Under the pieces are notes generated by a model that ran no database searches, was not told the DNA's origin, and was given only the letters and a program-made list of their open reading frames with translations. Shown here in pieces: positions 1 to 8,425 of a stretch of 64,000 bases of DNA (position 1 is its first letter; each line of letters begins with the position of its first letter). Location: positions 372,001 to 436,000 of the forward strand of contig NZ_BDDT01000003.1 of NCBI RefSeq assembly GCF_001661495.1. The letters are read 5' to 3'. The translations under genes were made by a program, and so were the position numbers. Origin of the DNA: Pseudoalteromonas prydzensis. Its GTDB lineage: Bacteria; Pseudomonadota; Gammaproteobacteria; Enterobacterales; Alteromonadaceae.

Positions 1-1
1 A

Positions 2-94
2 CGAAAAGCCTTAGCGCGTCATTTACGCGCATATAATTTTAACTATGAAATGACCGATAACAGCGGCCATTTTGTGTATAGGATGGTTTTATAA
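2..94 (+). CDS. C-terminal end of a phage-module gene, cut by the left edge
   Basis: An open frame runs from the window edge to a TAA at 92-94 and gives the last 30 residues of a protein ending in RMVL. The stop shares its final A with the ATG of the next gene (TAATG), the same coupling seen further along this module, so it is probably the preceding gene of one operon. Too little is visible to name it. The tail is basic (RKALARHLRAY) with no membrane segment. Alternative: a chance open frame, since only 30 codons are seen. Confidence 0.5.
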   Translation, partial: RKALARHLRAYNFNYEMTDNSGHFVYRMVL

Positions 95-1032
95 TGGGTA
101 GTAAATCCAGTTCAGATAGCCGCCAAGAAACCAGTAACACCAGTACGTCTTTAGGTGTACAAGGTGATAACACCGGTTATATGACCGTTGGCAACGGCAA
201 CACGTATAACATTCAACAAACAGACCACGGATTAGTAGACGGATTAGTCGGCATTTGGGGGGATATGTCGGGCAACATGGACACAATGGTCAATGCTGCA
301 AACGATATGACATACCAAAATAACATCATGACTGAGAACGTCACCAGTGATGCGTTTAACATGGCACGTGATGTAAACAGCGACAGCTTAGATTTTGCCA
401 ATAACAGTTTAGGCGAAGCGTTCGATTTTGGCCGTGATTCACTCGACTTTGCAGAGCGTTCACAGCAAGGCATATTTGACGTTGTAGGTAACGCGCTTGG
501 GTTTGGCTCTGATGCGTTAGACGCTAATACTAATTTAGCCCGTGACAGCATTGATGCACAAAGCGGCCTTGCTCGTGACAGTATCGATGCACAGAACAAC
601 TTAGCGCGCGATAGCATAGAGGCACAAAGTTACCTGGCTGAAACCTCCATTGATGCAAACAGCAGCTTAGCCCGTGATGTAGCGAGCCTGTCTGAATCCA
701 TGCACGCAACCAATACCGCGTTTGCTAACAACGCCATGTTAAACACCATTGACGCAATCGGTGATAGCAATGAACGGGTATCAGAATTAGCCTATTTTAC
801 CGCGAACAACAGCAGCGACTTAGCCCGTGATTTTGCCACCGGTACTGCCGCCGCGTATTCGGATGCGGCTAAAAGTTCACTCTTGGCCAGCGAGCAAGCG
901 CTTCAGTTCGTTGATGACATGAGCCGCAGTGATGACAGCCAATTGGCCAAAGACACAAACAAAACCATGATTTATGTGGTTGTCGGCATGGCGGGCGTTG
1001 TCGCCCTGGCGCTAACAGTAGGGAGAAAGTAA
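94..1032 (+). CDS. Phage-module protein with hendecad repeats and C-terminal membrane anchor
   Basis: This 312-residue protein matches no family I can name. A Ser/Thr/Asn/Gly-rich head (about 1-60) is followed by a long Asp/Ala-rich helical middle. At about residues 147-200 an 11-residue unit of the form LARDSIDAQ plus two is repeated about four times in near-identical form and then decays; related 'ARD' and 'SLDF' units lie before it. The last 25 residues are a membrane segment (YVVVGMAGVVALALTV) ending GRK. Hendecads usually form right-handed coiled coils, so a membrane-anchored stalk or spike support in a virion is a reasonable inference. The gene is coupled to its upstream neighbour by TAATG and abuts the next gene. 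Confidence 0.75.
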   Translation: MGSKSSSDSRQETSNTSTSLGVQGDNTGYMTVGNGNTYNIQQTDHGLVDGLVGIWGDMSGNMDTMVNAANDMTYQNNIMTENVTSDAFNMARDVNSDSLDFANNSLGEAFDFGRDSLDFAERSQQGIFDVVGNALGFGSDALDANTNLARDSIDAQSGLARDSIDAQNNLARDSIEAQSYLAETSIDANSSLARDVASLSESMHATNTAFANNAMLNTIDAIGDSNERVSELAYFTANNSSDLARDFATGTAAAYSDAAKSSLLASEQALQFVDDMSRSDDSQLAKDTNKTMIYVVVGMAGVVALALTVGRK

Positions 1033-2016
1033 ATGCTATTTCAAAAACGTCAAAACGATAACGAAGGTGTGTTCATAAGCACAGTCGGCAGTCACTTCAC
1101 ATTATTAAAAGCGGCACCTATTACGCGCGTTAGTCTGTTTAAAAGCGGCAGTAAAGTATTTGAATCAATTATGTGGCAGGGCATGTCACTAAAAAATATT
1201 CCGTTTGATAATATTTATATTAGCTCTGATGTTATCCAGGATATTACTGTCTGGGCTGGTCAGCAGCCAATTGATGTTCAAGAACCCAGTATTAGGCAGC
1301 AAACGATACGTGCTGATCAGGTGTTTATTAGTAATGGCATCAATACACTTTTAGAGAATGATCCAGCGCGAGTGATCGCCCGTGTTGAATGTGATAAGGA
1401 TATTTGGATTGGTGGTGAAAACATGGCCGTTGTACTCGGTACACCGCAAAATGCCCGTAGATATAAAGCGGGCCAAGAGTTTGAAATACACGCTTATGGG
1501 CATGTGAATTGTTATATCTCAGATACAGCACAGGCAGTGTTGTTTGATAATGATGGCAGTGTGAGCAATGTCGCTGTTCCCTGGGAATACGGAACGGTAA
1601 GAACGCGAACTGAATTAGAAAACTTGGGCGTACCTTACTTTGATATAGAAATTCCCGCTCGTATGGCTGGTGTGCCTTTTAAATTAAAGGTCTTACTTCA
1701 ATTTGATCAAGGAGTGTCTGCACATGGCTCGAAATTATTTATTACCCAAGGCGACCCAACGACAGAAGCACTTGATAACACAGGGTTCGTTTCGGGTGGT
1801 ATAACCCCAGGGACTTATGAATATGAAGGTAATCAACACTTGCAATGGCCTAACGGTCTCAGTGTCGGCGTGCATCGTGTATTTATGGTAGATGAAACCA
1901 CGGGAGCTGGTTATACAGCAGGTGATACTGTGGGTACTCGTTTCCTTAAGGTTTGGACTGAAAACAATGTGTTTGCTTTAGCGGGTACATGTCAAGTCAT
2001 GCAGGAGCGCGGCTAA
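1033..2016 (+). CDS. Probable phage structural protein, family unknown
   Basis: This 327-residue protein starts directly after the previous stop, with the ribosome site GGGAGAAA overlapping the end of that gene. It has no signal peptide, no membrane segment and no catalytic motif that I recognise. The composition, rich in beta-formers, Gly, Asn and Thr, suggests an all-beta protein. The C-terminal third (FITQGDPTTEALDNTG, then a run of Gly-Thr-rich strands) resembles receptor-binding or spike modules in general character only. Position inside a row of virion-type genes makes a capsid-associated or spike role the best inference. A divergent jelly-roll coat protein cannot be excluded without a structure prediction. 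Confidence 0.7.
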   Translation: MLFQKRQNDNEGVFISTVGSHFTLLKAAPITRVSLFKSGSKVFESIMWQGMSLKNIPFDNIYISSDVIQDITVWAGQQPIDVQEPSIRQQTIRADQVFISNGINTLLENDPARVIARVECDKDIWIGGENMAVVLGTPQNARRYKAGQEFEIHAYGHVNCYISDTAQAVLFDNDGSVSNVAVPWEYGTVRTRTELENLGVPYFDIEIPARMAGVPFKLKVLLQFDQGVSAHGSKLFITQGDPTTEALDNTGFVSGGITPGTYEYEGNQHLQWPNGLSVGVHRVFMVDETTGAGYTAGDTVGTRFLKVWTENNVFALAGTCQVMQERG

Positions 2017-2480
2017 TGTCTCAAAACACCGTAATTACTCTAACGTTTGTCACTATTATCTTGCTATCTGGAGCGCTGTACATGGCTAAATCAAAAGGCT
2101 TACGGAACAACAACCCGTTAAACATTGAAGAAAACGGCACTGATTGGGTGGGCCATGCGGGCGATGATGGCCGCTTTGTGATCTTCGAAACCGTAGAGCA
2201 TGGTTTAAGAGCAGCGGGGCGCATATTGCGCACCTACGCCACCAAATACCAGCTAACAACTATCGCGGGTATTGTGTCGCGTTGGGCACCGCCCGTTGAA
2301 AACGATACGCAAAACTACATTAATTTTGTGAGCCAAAAAACAGGGATTGAGCAAGACCGGCCTTTAACGCGGGAAACCTATCCGCAGGTATTGGCCGCTA
2401 TGATACACATGGAAAATGGATCGCAACCGTTTAGCCTGGACGAAATACGCCAGGGCTTCGAATGGGGGTTTTATGGCTAA
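2016..2480 (+). CDS. Membrane-anchored virion peptidoglycan hydrolase-like protein (structural protein P5-like)
   Basis: The start chosen is ATG 2016, overlapping the previous stop as TAATG, with AGGAG eight bases upstream; an ATG at 1989 in the same frame has no such site. The protein has 154 residues: an N-terminal membrane segment (VITLTFVTIILLSGALYMA) and a domain beginning GLRNNNPLNIEENGTDWVG, with FETVEHGLRAA and IVSRWAPPVENDTQNYINFV. The NNNPxN, W-x-G and RWAPPxENDT signature is shared by lysozyme-like proteins annotated as phage structural protein P5. The likely role is local cell-wall opening at DNA entry or release. The single N-terminal anchor fits a virion with an internal membrane. 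Confidence 0.75.
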   Translation: MSQNTVITLTFVTIILLSGALYMAKSKGLRNNNPLNIEENGTDWVGHAGDDGRFVIFETVEHGLRAAGRILRTYATKYQLTTIAGIVSRWAPPVENDTQNYINFVSQKTGIEQDRPLTRETYPQVLAAMIHMENGSQPFSLDEIRQGFEWGFYG

Positions 2481-2853
2481 ATTTCTTAACACCAATTTTA
2501 AATGGTTGCTACTGGCCGCCGCAGCCGCTTACTTTTACCGTAAGACTGACGCTGCAGTGAAAACGCTCACAAGGCCAGTTGCGGCGGCGCTTGCAGAGGT
2601 GCAATTTGCCATAAACGGCAGCAATTACATCAAATACCCTAATCCTGGTTTCTATTTAAATCCTGACAAGTTAGATAGTGATCAACGTGTCAGGGATAAA
2701 ACCTGGCTCAAAGCCATGTACATGACCCATGACGACCACGGCGATTATATTGAGCAAATATTCGATGCCAGCTTACAGCTCAAAGCGCCCTATATTCCGT
2801 TGGTTGGTGGTGTTGTGGATGCGGCCAGTATCGTTACAGCGCTTAAGGGATAA
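2473..2853 (+). CDS. Small phage-module protein with N-terminal membrane segment
   Basis: The start at ATG 2473 overlaps the preceding gene by 8 bases and has GGGGG just upstream; the longer frame from 2416 would run deep into the neighbour. The 126-residue product begins MAKFLNTNFKWLLLAAAAAYFYRK, a short membrane segment followed by positive charge, then a soluble region with a motif NPGFYLNPDKLDSDQRVRDKTWLKAMYMTH. A weakly hydrophobic C-terminus (YIPLVGGVVDAASIVTALKG) may also touch the membrane. I do not recognise the family. Its place among coupled genes suggests a minor virion membrane protein. Confidence 0.7.
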   Translation: MAKFLNTNFKWLLLAAAAAYFYRKTDAAVKTLTRPVAAALAEVQFAINGSNYIKYPNPGFYLNPDKLDSDQRVRDKTWLKAMYMTHDDHGDYIEQIFDASLQLKAPYIPLVGGVVDAASIVTALKG

Positions 2854-2856
2854 CGT

Positions 2857-3006
2857 ATGGATTCAAGCACATTGATAGTAATAGGCGTACAAATAGGGGG
2901 CTTTATTGCCACCGTTGCCACGTTAAAAAATGACATTAACTGGCTAAAGGTGATCATCAACGCCCAGGACGAACGAATAAAGAAGTTAGAGGAAAAACTA
3001 TGTTAG
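2857..3006 (+). CDS. 49-residue membrane protein of the phage module
   Basis: A small gene with ATG three bases after the preceding stop. The product starts with a membrane segment (TLIVIGVQIGGFIATVATL) and continues with a charged helix (NDINWLKVIINAQDERIKKLEEKLC) likely to form a coiled coil; the last residue is cysteine. Its shape recalls small holin-accessory or spanin-like proteins, but no family motif is present. It overlaps the next gene by 7 bases, which supports translation as part of the operon. Confidence 0.65.
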   Translation: MDSSTLIVIGVQIGGFIATVATLKNDINWLKVIINAQDERIKKLEEKLC

Positions 3007-3155
3007 CAACACTCGGCAAATACTTAGCAGTAAAGTTAGTCACTGAAGCATTTTTAAAGCGCGTTTGCTTAGCCACGGCCAAGCACTTAGCCAGCAAAAC
3101 AACGAATGACTTGGATGATGAACTTGTCAGCGCCTTAAGTGATGCGCTAAAGTAA
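3000..3155 (+). CDS. 51-residue protein, last gene of the phage operon
   Basis: The ATG at 3000 lies inside the end of the preceding gene and the frame closes at 3155, 16 bases before a strong terminator. The product (MLATLGKYLAVKLVTEAFLKRVCLATAK...) is a predicted amphipathic helix followed by an acidic C-terminal helix (DLDDELVSALSDALK). Overlap with the neighbour and its position just before the terminator argue for a real gene; function unknown. Confidence 0.6.
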   Translation: MLATLGKYLAVKLVTEAFLKRVCLATAKHLASKTTNDLDDELVSALSDALK

Positions 3156-3170
3156 CGCCTCCTAAAGGTA

Positions 3171-3204
3171 AAAAGCCCTGGCATAATTGCCAGGGCTTTT
3201 TTAT
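3171..3204. terminator. Bidirectional rho-independent terminator
   Basis: A perfect 13-bp stem (AAAAGCCCTGGCA, loop TAAT, complementary arm) sits between the convergent ends of the phage operon and the DUF3653 gene. A T-run follows on each strand. Confidence 0.9.
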
Positions 3205-3206
3205 TA

Positions 3207-3719
3207 CTACGCCTTTTTAAGCGGTGCAATCACCTCCAACTCTGCCAGTTCCTGTGTTTGCTCAGCCATTTGTTTTTGCATTTGCTCCACAAAATTCCAG
3301 TTAGTAGAGATTTCTATCAGCTCATGGCCCATCTCTTTTAAGCGCTCCCGCGTAGAAACCAGGTTCTTTAAATGCGTAAGCTCAGTCTTTAAGTTTAAAA
3401 TCGTTGCATCCTTAAAGCGGGTGCTTTGCTGTAAAATCCACACACGTTCTAAATACAACGGCTCAAAACGGTGGCCGTTAGGTGTCCACAAATACCCCTG
3501 ATGGCAGATAAAAAAACCGTTCCAATTGCCATGTTGAACAATGCCCGCAATCTTTTGTTCGAGTAATTTTAGGGCGCGTTTGCATGGTTTATTGGTTGTG
3601 ATCCAACGCTCCAAAGTGCGTTCAGAGGTCAACAAATACTCAATTGCCGCTTTTCTATCAATCAATCCTGTTGCTGTAACAAAGCCAGCCTTACGTAGTG
3701 CGGTTTTAAAATCGGTCAT
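3207..3719 (-). CDS. Phage regulator-like protein, DUF3653 family
   Basis: The 170-residue product starts with a helix-turn-helix-like region (about 20-50: RKAAIEYLLTSERTLERWITTNKPCKRALKLLE) followed by the family signature W-x-G-F, G-Y-L-W-T-P-N-G-x-x-F-x-P (about 65-85) and a C-terminal coiled coil (about 100-160). This layout matches the DUF3653 family of small phage and prophage proteins with a DNA-binding N-terminus; no function is firmly established for the family as far as I know. It is transcribed towards the structural operon, and its upstream region carries two 13-bp direct repeats 21 bp apart that could be its operator. Regulation of the phage is inference. Confidence 0.7.
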   Translation of the reverse strand: MTDFKTALRKAGFVTATGLIDRKAAIEYLLTSERTLERWITTNKPCKRALKLLEQKIAGIVQHGNWNGFFICHQGYLWTPNGHRFEPLYLERVWILQQSTRFKDATILNLKTELTHLKNLVSTRERLKEMGHELIEISTNWNFVEQMQKQMAEQTQELAELEVIAPLKKA

Positions 3720-3787
3720 TTTTTACTCCTTTGAATGTCGATTTAATGGTTCCGCGTAGGGTTGTTTCATGAAATTGATCCAAAATT

Positions 3788-3821
3788 TGAAAAAAGATCG
3801 AAAAAAAATGAAAAAAGATCG
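3788..3821. promoter_or_regulatory. Two 13-bp direct repeats upstream of the DUF3653 gene
   Basis: TGAAAAAAGATCG occurs at 3788-3800 and 3809-3821, exactly 21 bp apart (two helical turns) and on the same face. The surroundings are A-rich. The spacing suggests an operator or iteron pair; a simple slippage product is also possible. Confidence 0.4.
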
Positions 3822-3909
3822 TAAAAAAAGAAAAGTTATAAAAATGGGGCTTAGGGCTGTCATTTTGATTGAACTGCAATAGTGGCCTGATTAGTGACAA
3901 AATAACGGT

Positions 3910-3937
3910 ATTTAACATAATATAAATTATAGGTTGT
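3910..3937 (-). other. dif-like XerCD recombination site (probable attachment site)
   Basis: Read on the minus strand the 28 bases are ACAACCTATAA, TTTATA, TTATGTTAAAT. The last 11 bases equal the XerD-binding arm of the E. coli dif site. The 6-bp centre differs from TGTATA by one base. The XerC arm keeps the inner ATAA but is otherwise diverged, as is common in att sites of elements that integrate through host XerCD. It lies between the phage module and the first ordinary chromosomal gene. The stretch from here to 4129 holds no gene that I can see. Confidence 0.5.
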
Positions 3938-4129
3938 TATCTATGTTGCTTACTAATGTGGCACACCTTCCTTATTTAAGTCTCACTAAGTCCAATACTA
4001 GACGGTATCGGACATTTGGTCGATTTCTTTCAAATAGTTGGTTTTATTACGGTATCTTTCTTGAGCTTCATTATCGCTTAGCATAGTATTAAAAATACAA
4101 TTTAAGCTGTATCACAAGAAGTAAACAAT

Positions 4130-4510
4130 ATGGAATTTGTGCGCCCGTTAGAACCAATCCTAATAATTGATGATGTTCAAGATATACGTGACTACTTAAA
4201 TCAAATCTTAACTGAGTTAGGTTTTGAGGATATTCTCGAAAGCAACGATTTTGAATCAGCTAAAAGCTTGATTGATGAAAAATCCCCTAATGTTATTTTT
4301 CTAGATATTGAATTACCCGACACCGACGGTACAGAAATTCTTGAGTACCTCAATGACAACTACCCACACACCCATGTTGTAATGTGCTCTGGCCACAACA
4401 GCCTTGAGAATGTGCAAAATACCTGGGAACTTGGCGCTAAAGGATTTATTGCAAAACCCTTTAATGCTAAAAAAGTTGATACGGTAATGAAACGCTTAGA
4501 ACTAATTTAA
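4130..4510 (+). CDS. Single-domain response regulator (CheY-like receiver)
   Basis: The 126-residue protein is one receiver domain with no output domain. The acidic pocket D14-D15, phosphoacceptor D59 (in IFLDIELPDTDG), S87 at the Thr/Ser position and K109 (AKPF) are all present, so phosphotransfer should be possible. It sits 24 bp ahead of the MoxR gene on the same strand, which suggests co-transcription; no histidine kinase is nearby. It may act by protein contact like CheY, possibly on the MoxR-DUF58-transglutaminase unit, but that link is inference from position alone. Confidence 0.88.
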   Translation: MEFVRPLEPILIIDDVQDIRDYLNQILTELGFEDILESNDFESAKSLIDEKSPNVIFLDIELPDTDGTEILEYLNDNYPHTHVVMCSGHNSLENVQNTWELGAKGFIAKPFNAKKVDTVMKRLELI

Positions 4511-4534
4511 GCCGATTAAAATCATAAGGTTACT

Positions 4535-5440
4535 ATGCAACAAACTGTACAAGCGATCATTGATGATTTATCTGGGGTTATTTATGGTAAACAGCAGCAA
4601 ATCAAACTTGCGTTAACTTGCTTGTTTAGCCAAGGGCATTTATTAATTGAAGATTTGCCAGGTATGGGAAAAACCACGTTATCCCATGCCCTTGCTGCGG
4701 TGTTAGGCTTAACGTATCAGCGAGTGCAATTTACCAGTGATTTATTACCCTCAGACATTCTCGGTTCAAGTATTTTTAATGCCAATAAACATGAATTTAC
4801 TTTTCATAAAGGACCTGTGTTCAGCCAAGTAGTTTTAGCTGATGAAATCAATCGGGCTGGCCCAAAAACACAAAGTGCTTTATTGGAAGCTATGGAAGAA
4901 AACCAAGTAACTATGGATGGCGATAAACACGCCCTGCCCAGTCCTTTTTTTGTTATAGCCACCCAAAACCCTTTATATCAATCAGGTACTTACCCTTTAC
5001 CTGAATCTCAATTAGACCGTTTTTTTATGCGAATTAGCTTAGGTTTTCCACCACAAGAAGCTGAGCGAAAATTAATTTTAGGGCAAAATAATCGCGATTA
5101 TGACCGTTTACCAGTACGCATTAACGCAGAGCAATTAATTGCGATACAAAATAAAATTAGCACTGTTACTTTGAGTACACCGGTTGTTGATTATATTTTG
5201 GCGCTTGTTTGGGCGACGCGTAATAATAGTCAATTTGCTAATGCACTTTCTCCACGAGCCAGTATTGCTTTAGGGAAAGCCGCACAAGCCTGGGCGTTTA
5301 TTGATGGCCGTGATTTTGTTACTCCAGATGATATACAAGCCATTTTCGCAAGCGTAACAGAGCACCGATTAGGTTTAAATCATGACACCAGTAGTCAACA
5401 GCTCAACCAATTATTAAATGACGTTAATGTACCTTTGTAA
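4535..5440 (+). CDS. MoxR-family AAA+ ATPase
   Basis: The 301-residue protein has the MoxR layout: P-loop DLPGMGKTT (about 40-48), Walker B VVLADEINRAGPKTQSALLEAM (about 98-119), sensor 1 ATQNP and an arginine-finger region LPESQLDRF, then the C-terminal lid domain. MoxR ATPases act as chaperone-like factors in maturation or activation of protein complexes, often encoded with DUF58 proteins, as here. Its stop codon overlaps the next start at 5440. Family assignment is firm; the substrate is unknown. Confidence 0.93.
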   Translation: MQQTVQAIIDDLSGVIYGKQQQIKLALTCLFSQGHLLIEDLPGMGKTTLSHALAAVLGLTYQRVQFTSDLLPSDILGSSIFNANKHEFTFHKGPVFSQVVLADEINRAGPKTQSALLEAMEENQVTMDGDKHALPSPFFVIATQNPLYQSGTYPLPESQLDRFFMRISLGFPPQEAERKLILGQNNRDYDRLPVRINAEQLIAIQNKISTVTLSTPVVDYILALVWATRNNSQFANALSPRASIALGKAAQAWAFIDGRDFVTPDDIQAIFASVTEHRLGLNHDTSSQQLNQLLNDVNVPL

Positions 5441-6429
5441 TGCATGAGAATAAGAAAGTACCACGCCCTGCTCTATTTTCTAAATTAAAGGCTCAGCTTT
5501 TCAGTTTGTTACTTAAAAATAAGCACAATACTGAACAGCTTACATTAACGCATAACAACATTTATATTTTACCTTCTAAGCTTGGCAGCAGTTTTCTACT
5601 GATCACTGCTCTGAACTTTATATTGGCAGTTAACTATCAAAATAATTTGATCTTAGTGATGGCGTACTTAATGCTCGTGGTGATGATTTTTTCATTATTA
5701 CTTGGCTATAACAATGTTAAAGGTTTAACGGTATCTTACAAAAAGCATATTGCCAGCTATGCCCCAAGTTGTGCGCAACTTCAATTGCAGCTCTCAAACG
5801 ATAAAACATGCCATTCTCTGCAGTTTATTTACGAAAATAAACTTCTCACTACGATTGATGAAGTAACCGCCCCCTCACAATTAGTGAGTTTAGACTTACC
5901 GCTTAAAAAACGAGGTGAATATCCATTAAAACGTTTAAAAATTATTAGCCGTTACCCATTCGGTTTGGTCTCAACGTGGAGCTATATGCAATTAACACAT
6001 AGTGTATTTGTTTACCCGCAACAGCTCAAACCAGTGCAACAAGCAAATCAGCATTTTAATCAAAGCATGGATGATGGTGAACACAAAAACACACATGGAA
6101 GCGACGAGTTTGATGGACTCATTCCTCATCAGGTCGGTATGAATATGAAACGGGTGTCATGGAAACACTATGCTAAAACACAGCAGTTGATGGTTAAAGA
6201 GTTTGTAACTTACTCAGCGCAAAGTGTATTTTTTGATTTTAATCAGTTACAAGGCAACACTGAATCTCGCCTACAACAATTGAGCTATTTGATAAGCAAT
6301 GCGTGTCAGCAAGGGACTCCATACGGTTTACAATTAGAGGCCCAACTATTTGATGTGGACGAAGGAAAACAACACTGTAAAAAATGTTTAGAAGCACTTA
6401 GTCGCTTTTCCAATATGGCCAAGGATTAA
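5440..6429 (+). CDS. DUF58 domain protein, membrane anchored
   Basis: The 329-residue protein has two membrane segments (about 48-66 and 68-88) and then a soluble part carrying the DUF58 signature EFDGLIPHQVGMNMKRVSWKHYAKT (about 224-248) followed by MVKEF. DUF58 proteins resemble von Willebrand factor A folds and are partners of MoxR ATPases. The gene starts on the last base of the MoxR gene and is followed after one base by the transglutaminase gene, so the three are almost certainly co-translated. Function in this organism is unknown. Confidence 0.9.
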   Translation: MHENKKVPRPALFSKLKAQLFSLLLKNKHNTEQLTLTHNNIYILPSKLGSSFLLITALNFILAVNYQNNLILVMAYLMLVVMIFSLLLGYNNVKGLTVSYKKHIASYAPSCAQLQLQLSNDKTCHSLQFIYENKLLTTIDEVTAPSQLVSLDLPLKKRGEYPLKRLKIISRYPFGLVSTWSYMQLTHSVFVYPQQLKPVQQANQHFNQSMDDGEHKNTHGSDEFDGLIPHQVGMNMKRVSWKHYAKTQQLMVKEFVTYSAQSVFFDFNQLQGNTESRLQQLSYLISNACQQGTPYGLQLEAQLFDVDEGKQHCKKCLEALSRFSNMAKD

Positions 6430-6430
6430 C

Positions 6431-8425
6431 ATGCCAGTCATTAATAATTTAAGCGCAATTAATTTGTCGCTATCAGTTATTTATATCTTAGTGTTGAGTT
6501 TTATTTTTACTGAGCTGCCACCTGCTTTTAATGCACTGTTAGTGAGTTTGTGTATTTGGAACCTTGCCATTACCTTACTAAAGCGCAATAAACCTAATGC
6601 AATACTTGCAAATACATTAGCGGGGTTTAGTCTATTGGTTTTGTTTTACGATGTTGGTTTTGGCGATACCGTTACTTTGTTTGTAGCCATGCTGATTTTG
6701 TCGAGTTTATTTAAATTACTCCAAGCAACAACAAAAAAACATTACCAAACCATCACCTTACTTAGCTTTTTTAGCCTTTCTACAGTGTATCTTTTTTCTC
6801 AAAGCTTATTTGCAACACTGATCATTAGCATACTTTATATTCTAAATTTTGCTGTACTGGCTTTGATTGAGTCTAACCATAATTTAAAAATTGCCGTAAA
6901 AAGTAGTTTAAAACTGCTGTTGCTGGCATTGCCTATCGCTATATTTTTATTACTACTATTACCGAAAATGCCGGCATTTTGGCAGCTGCCTGGGCCAAAA
7001 CTAGCAAAAACTGGGTTGTCTGAGAGTGTCGACCCATTTGATATTGCTAAATTGTCTAATTCAGATGAATTAGTGTTTAGAGCAAAGTTTGATCAGCAAA
7101 GGCCCGCAGCGCCCTATTACTGGCGTGCCATTATTCATGATGAATTTGATGGTAAAACTTGGTTGATATCGGACATTTTGAAAGCTAAACAAGTTATAGG
7201 TCAAAACGGTGCTAAGCGTGCTGATGAGCCTTTGTTTAGTTATCAGATATTTGCAGAGCCTGCAGCTAAACCGTGGCTTTATGGCTTGCAGCTTGCGACC
7301 TCAACGCATAAAGACGTAAAAACGACCAGTGATGGTTTATTACTTCGCAAACGTTTTTTAGCTAACAGTATTAGTTATACAGCACAAAGTTATCCGTTGG
7401 ATATTACCCAGTTATCTCGCTCAGTGCAGTATCAAAACGTACAGCTAAATTTAGCAAAAGACACAAATATGCGCTCGCAATCTTTTGCCCAGCGATTATA
7501 TGAGCAACACAATAATAATGACGACGCTTTCTATACAGCTTTATACGATTACTTCGCCAGTAATGGCTTTAGTTATACATTAACGCCGGATCCTATTACG
7601 GGTAGCAATACTTTAGATCAATTTTTATTTAATAATAAGCGTGGCTTTTGTGGCCACTACGCCAGTACCGCTGCATTTATGTTTAGAAGTGTTGGCATCC
7701 CGGCACGTGTGGTCTCTGGTTATTTAGGAGGTGAATACAATGAGCAAAATAGCTACCTCAGTGTTTATCAATATGATGCCCATGCGTGGGTTGAAGTGTA
7801 TATAAAAAACAAAGGCTGGGAGATTTTTGATGCAACTGCAGTAGTTTCACCTGAACGATTAAATGGTTCATTATCACAGCATACACAACTGAATAATGAA
7901 TTTACCAGCAACTTAAGTTTTGGACTACTGCGGTTAAGCAATATAGCTGGTTTTAATTGGCTTAGACTAAAACTTGAAACCCTTGATTACCAATGGACAA
8001 GTTGGGTATTAGGGTTTGATCAGCAAAAACAGACATCTTTGTTAAACACCTTGTTTGGCAACAAACAATTGTGGCAGATTTCACTGATGGTGATTGCAAC
8101 CGTTTGCTTGGCATTTATTTGTTATTTTGTGTACTTATCGTGGCCAAAAAAATCCCCGGACCCCAAACATGCTCTGAGCAAAGACTATCTTAAACTAGTG
8201 AGTTGGTGTGAAAAACAAGGCATTGTTGCTAAGCCAAACCAAACACCGTTACAGTTTTTAAACTATGCCGCCGAGCAAAAGCCAGAAAAACGAATGTATA
8301 TCGAACAATTTGCACAGTTATACTCCGATGTGCGTTATCGCCAGTTAGTATTTAGTAGTTATCGTAAAAAACACAGTAAAGATCTGATAAAATTAATTAA
8401 AACAAAGATGAAGAGAAAGTTATGA
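6431..8425 (+). CDS. TgpA-type membrane transglutaminase-like protein (DUF3488, DUF4129)
   Basis: The 664-residue protein has five or six membrane helices in residues 1-180, a periplasmic domain, a transglutaminase core with a plausible catalytic triad C407 (GFCGHYAS), H451 (DAHAWVEV) and D467 (FDATAV), one more membrane helix near 555, and a cytoplasmic tail of the DUF4129 kind. This is the layout of Pseudomonas TgpA, an essential periplasmic transglutaminase-like protein thought to affect the cell wall. It closes the MoxR-DUF58-transglutaminase set. The next gene overlaps by 4 bases. Confidence 0.92.
   Translation: MPVINNLSAINLSLSVIYILVLSFIFTELPPAFNALLVSLCIWNLAITLLKRNKPNAILANTLAGFSLLVLFYDVGFGDTVTLFVAMLILSSLFKLLQATTKKHYQTITLLSFFSLSTVYLFSQSLFATLIISILYILNFAVLALIESNHNLKIAVKSSLKLLLLALPIAIFLLLLLPKMPAFWQLPGPKLAKTGLSESVDPFDIAKLSNSDELVFRAKFDQQRPAAPYYWRAIIHDEFDGKTWLISDILKAKQVIGQNGAKRADEPLFSYQIFAEPAAKPWLYGLQLATSTHKDVKTTSDGLLLRKRFLANSISYTAQSYPLDITQLSRSVQYQNVQLNLAKDTNMRSQSFAQRLYEQHNNNDDAFYTALYDYFASNGFSYTLTPDPITGSNTLDQFLFNNKRGFCGHYASTAAFMFRSVGIPARVVSGYLGGEYNEQNSYLSVYQYDAHAWVEVYIKNKGWEIFDATAVVSPERLNGSLSQHTQLNNEFTSNLSFGLLRLSNIAGFNWLRLKLETLDYQWTSWVLGFDQQKQTSLLNTLFGNKQLWQISLMVIATVCLAFICYFVYLSWPKKSPDPKHALSKDYLKLVSWCEKQGIVAKPNQTPLQFLNYAAEQKPEKRMYIEQFAQLYSDVRYRQLVFSSYRKKHSKDLIKLIKTKMKRKL

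Noticed and set aside
213-617. 134-residue minus-strand open frame
   Set aside because: Mirror of the ARDSIDAQ repeat block in the phage gene; Cys/Arg/Pro-rich repeats arise from the reversed codons and no ribosome site is present.
3187-3501. 104-residue plus-strand open frame opposite the DUF3653 gene
   Set aside because: Lies wholly antisense to a well-supported gene and begins inside the terminator.
3706-3918. 70-residue minus-strand frame rich in Phe
   Set aside because: Produced by the A-rich direct repeats read in reverse; covers the regulatory region and the dif-like site; no family likeness.
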